DNA from: CAYQQJ01 sp964419935
GTDB taxonomy: Bacteria > Pseudomonadota > Gammaproteobacteria > Pseudomonadales > Cellvibrionaceae
Assembly: GCA_964419935.1 (NCBI GenBank)
Contig: CAYQQJ010000007.1
Location: 69,211 to 133,210 of the forward strand
Length of the DNA: 64,000 bases
Direction of reading: 5' to 3'
The notes beneath the pieces are model-generated. The model searched no databases. It was not told where the DNA came from and saw only the letters and a list, made by a program, of their open reading frames with translations. Numbering within the stretch: position 1 is the first letter of the stretch; each line of letters opens with the position of its first letter. The position numbers and the translations under genes were made by a program. This document shows, piece after piece, positions 61,544 to 64,000 of the stretch.

Positions 61544-61591
61544 TTGACGACTCTTTCGAGCCAAACGTTGAGGACTCTCTCGAGCCAAACT
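61544..61591. repeat. Tandem 24-bp duplication
   Basis: Two adjacent copies of TTGA(C/G)GACTCT(T/C)TCGAGCCAAAC followed by one variable base. They differ at three positions. They sit in the 3' untranslated region of paralogue 2, just before its terminator. Confidence 0.7.
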
Positions 61592-61619
61592 TATAGATTT
61601 TTTTACGCTTCCCGGTCGA

Positions 61620-63440
61620 TTAACGTCCGAACCCGGCGCGAATATAATCGTTGATGCCATCAGCTGTGTAGCGTACATCCCACTCCTGCAATCCACGGTT
61701 GCGCGCTGTTTCGATAAAGGCTTCGAAGGAGCGCTCGCCACCCAGGCTGGCGTTGTAGTCGGCCAAAGTGCGGTCCGGGTCCGGGTAGCCTTTGTCGGTT
61801 CCCTGGTCGGTGGATTCCCAGCGGTAAACGATGTTGTCGCTGTACTTGGCGGCACTGTCCTGACGGATGGCGCTGATGTAACCGTCGAACTCGAACATGC
61901 GGTTGGAGACGATGTTACCTTCCACTCGCACATCGGCGCCGCCCAGGTTTTCCACCTGAATACCCCAGATCGCTTGGGTGCACAGGTTGGCGCCGGAGCA
62001 AGAGTCGATGCCGCGGTCCATATTCAAACCTTCCGATACCACGTTGTTGAGCGAGTAAGCGATGGTGCCTGCTTCCAGCGCCGGGCCACCTTTGTAACCG
62101 AGCTGCATGCCAATGGCGTTGCGGCCAAAGAAGTTGTTCTCGTAGTGACCACCGGGGCGACCGTGAATACCCAGAGCGGAAGCGCGGGTCACGATGTTGT
62201 CACGCACCAGAATCTTGTTGCCCACGTTGTTGCGCTCGGAGATGTACATGTTGTGGTTGAACATGTTGGCACCGGCTCCGGGCACTTCCGCGTTCCAGCC
62301 GTTGTGATCCCACAGGCTCTCTTCAATGGTCAGGCCTTCGCCGTTATCGGTGTAGATACCGGAGGGGCGGCTGTCACGGTTGTAAGAGGTTGCGGGGCTG
62401 TACTTGTCCAGAATCATTGAGCGACGAATATGAATGTCGCGGGGCTTCTTGCCGTTGTAGCCCTGGATCACAAACTCGACAAACCGCATTTTCACATCTT
62501 CAAACAGGATGCTTTGGAACCCACCGACCATACGAATGTTGGCTGAGGTGCGGCCATCGAACGCGGGGTCGTCCGGGTTCAGTTTGTAGGCTTCCATTTC
62601 AAGGCCGATGATGTTCACAAAATCCAGACCTTCAGAATTAAGGGTATAGCCGGAAGTCTTCAGGCGCGGACGGTCACCGCTCTCGCCATAAAAGGCGACC
62701 ACGGCAGGTTCACTTTTGCTGCGACCGGACTGCACGCCGTTCAGGTCTTCATCGACCCACACATCACCGCGCTTGAGCAGTACATGGTCCGGATAGCCTG
62801 CGCGCACCAGCGAGAAGGCTTTGTCGAGCGTCTTTACCGGCGCATTGATAGTGAGACCGGCATTGGTGTCGAGCCCTTCGGAGCTGCTGACATAAACCGT
62901 GCGCGTGTCGTCACTGGCGACGATCGGGGTGAAGCCGTTGTCAGCTGCCGCGTCATCGGACACGGTAATAGTTACCGACGCTTCCGCTTTGGCACCGTTC
63001 TCGTCGAGCACCGCGTAGGTGAAGTTGTCGATGCCGGAGAATTCATAGTCCGGGGTGTAGCTGAATGAGCCATCGGCAGCCAATACCAGCGCGCCGTGTT
63101 CCGGCTGGGCGACGGTGCTGACGTGGGCAGACTGAATGCTGCTCACTGCGTCATTGGTCAACACACCGGTGCCTGCGTCAACTTCAAGGGGCTTGTCGCT
63201 TGCGGTGGTGTAGCTGTCGTCATTGGCAACTGGCATACCTGGTTGCGCGGGGCTTTCGAGACCCGGCAAAGTTGGGTTTACCACCCCTGCGTCGTCTGAA
63301 ACGATCGGGGTTGTCGGTGCGGGGTTGGACGGTTGAGCGCCTGGATTAGCAGTACCGGCAGTACCACCGCCGCCACCGCCACCACACGCAGACAAGGTAA
63401 TAACGCTAAGCAGACTCATTGCACAAATAGATTTTTTCAA
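61620..63440 (-). CDS. Right-handed beta-helix lipoprotein with Ig-like domain, paralogue 2
   Basis: A 606-residue lipoprotein (lipobox LSAC followed by a glycine run). A Pro/Thr linker leads to an Ig/cadherin-like domain (residues ~70-160: ANDDSYTTASDKPLEVDAGTGVL, GSFSYTPDYEFSGIDNFTYAV in parts). Then RTVYVSSSEGLDTNAGLTIN, HVLLKRGDVWVDEDL and beta-helix rungs follow. The C-terminal tail WDVRYTADGINDYIRAGFGR is shared with paralogue 1. The start is a rare TTG at 63440: it gives MKKSICAMSLLS, and AGGAG lies 8 bases upstream, while the ATG at 63419 has no ribosome site. It is probably a surface polysaccharide-active or -binding protein. Confidence 0.82.
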   Translation of the reverse strand: MKKSICAMSLLSVITLSACGGGGGGGTAGTANPGAQPSNPAPTTPIVSDDAGVVNPTLPGLESPAQPGMPVANDDSYTTASDKPLEVDAGTGVLTNDAVSSIQSAHVSTVAQPEHGALVLAADGSFSYTPDYEFSGIDNFTYAVLDENGAKAEASVTITVSDDAAADNGFTPIVASDDTRTVYVSSSEGLDTNAGLTINAPVKTLDKAFSLVRAGYPDHVLLKRGDVWVDEDLNGVQSGRSKSEPAVVAFYGESGDRPRLKTSGYTLNSEGLDFVNIIGLEMEAYKLNPDDPAFDGRTSANIRMVGGFQSILFEDVKMRFVEFVIQGYNGKKPRDIHIRRSMILDKYSPATSYNRDSRPSGIYTDNGEGLTIEESLWDHNGWNAEVPGAGANMFNHNMYISERNNVGNKILVRDNIVTRASALGIHGRPGGHYENNFFGRNAIGMQLGYKGGPALEAGTIAYSLNNVVSEGLNMDRGIDSCSGANLCTQAIWGIQVENLGGADVRVEGNIVSNRMFEFDGYISAIRQDSAAKYSDNIVYRWESTDQGTDKGYPDPDRTLADYNASLGGERSFEAFIETARNRGLQEWDVRYTADGINDYIRAGFGR

Positions 63441-64000
63441 AGTATGGACTCCTGAAAGAGTGTCGTCGTCAAAGTTTTCGAGCTCAGTCTTTAGTATTAA
63501 AAACCGGAAGAATTTCTACGTCTTAGGTATTAACCTCTCGAGTTACGACACACTGTAGTCGAGGATCAGGAGATGTGTAGCGGAAGCTGTACAAAAATTG
63601 CGCGCTTCGCTCAAAATGCGACCAGTGTCACACGGGTTATGCGGCCTAAAGCCCGTTTTTCGTGGGGTTCCGCTGCATCAGGCCGGGTATTGATTCCCGG
63701 AGAACAAACACCGAACAATCGAAAATCAGGTCTGTTTGGCGCCCTAATAAACGCTAATACTTTGGGATGGGGTTTGGGGTGCGGTAAGGTCGAGATCCGG
63801 GAGAAGATCCGGCGCGCCAGAAGAAAGTCTGAGAGCGCGTGGTGCAGATGGTGAGTCGGCAGGGTGGTCTTGCCTCTGCCTGGTCTGGAAAGGTCGCTGG
63901 TGTTGAAAAAGGCGTTGACACAGCTGATTGCCCTGTCACGCTTTTTTGCTTGCAGCTTGCAGCTTGCAGCTTGCAGCTTGCAGCTTGCAGCTTGCAGCTT
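63441..64000. other. Intergenic right end of the window
   Basis: Leader and promoter of paralogue 2 should lie within 63441-63560. The remaining sequence has no supported gene; a 93-codon plus-strand frame at 63573 lacks a ribosome site and protein-like character. The last 53 bases are a heptad array that continues past the window. Confidence 0.4.
63948..64000. repeat. Perfect GCTTGCA heptad array, continuing beyond the window
   Basis: Seven exact tandem copies of GCTTGCA followed by GCTT at the window edge. Each pair of units contains the near-palindrome GCTTGCAGC. Degenerate versions occur after tkt and in the 3' end of the DUF3581 gene. Confidence 0.95.

Larger units (their letters stand above)
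61307..61619. other. Gap between the two beta-helix genes
   Basis: This contains a strong minus-strand terminator (61511-61538), a tandem 24-bp duplication between the stop codon and the terminator (61544-61591), and upstream of paralogue 1 its presumed promoter. No gene. Confidence 0.6.

Noticed and set aside
63573..63854. Plus-strand 93-codon frame near the right end
   Set aside because: No ribosome site and a composition unlike the proteins of this window.
63948..64000. CRISPR array
   Set aside because: The repeat unit is 7 bases, tandem and without spacers.

Overview
The window looks like a chromosomal segment of a polysaccharide-degrading gammaproteobacterium, most likely a Cellvibrio/Saccharophagus-type (Cellvibrionales) organism. 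The pointers are a secreted GH18 chitinase with two CBM5/12-like modules joined by long poly-serine linkers, a GH3 enzyme with a PA14 insert, a PL10-type pectate lyase, many lipoproteins, and ordinary gammaproteobacterial housekeeping genes. This placement is inferred from gene content; no 16S or tRNA gene was seen.

Layout. 1-12.9 kb: the 3' part of leuA, an OmpA-family protein with calcium-type repeats, an SDR oxidoreductase, the GH3 glycosidase, a flavin-type stress protein, a YfaZ-like porin, pectate lyase, a MAPEG protein and an FG-GAP lipoprotein. 12.9-19 kb is an envelope block: mscL, a VC2487/MJ1255-like glycosyltransferase, a PAP2 phosphatase, dgkA, an L,D-transpeptidase homologue whose catalytic Cys is Ser, and a lipase-like hydrolase. 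19.3-29 kb is central metabolism: pgk and tkt on the minus strand, then sahR-metK-ahcY-metF-rsmE on the plus strand. A 24-bp perfect palindrome overlaps the predicted sahR promoter, which suggests an autoregulated S-adenosylhomocysteine-responsive switch. 29.2-41.3 kb: chitinase, two DUF4398-type lipoproteins, a DUF3581 protein, fghA and adhC for formaldehyde detoxification, an OmpW-like barrel, a SapC-like protein, rhlE and a sugar-phosphate mutarotase.

41.6-59.4 kb is an exopolysaccharide locus, all on the plus strand: two glycosyltransferases, rmlA-C-D-B (dTDP-L-rhamnose), a Wza-like export lipoprotein, a Wzz/EpsF-like chain-length protein, a BY-kinase-like ATPase lacking key nucleotide-binding residues, an outer-membrane barrel, a Wzx flippase, a GT4, an alkaline-phosphatase-superfamily protein, an O-antigen-ligase/polymerase and a GT2. 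Next to it, on the minus strand, are two paralogous right-handed beta-helix lipoproteins (59.5-63.4 kb) that may act on this or a related polymer. No initiating phosphoglycosyltransferase and no exosortase were found in the window.

The intergenic DNA is unusually rich in repeats. There are five copies of a long palindromic element (about 105 bp in its simplest form) whose arms change in compensatory fashion and whose mismatches are all G.U-compatible on one strand. There are also two CTAG-flanked foldback elements, a TA-flanked MITE sitting on a stop codon together with a miniature relative on another stop codon, heptanucleotide arrays of two kinds at gene 3' ends, and a further structured element between fghA and adhC. 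No CRISPR array, rRNA, tRNA, intact insertion sequence or prophage was recognised.
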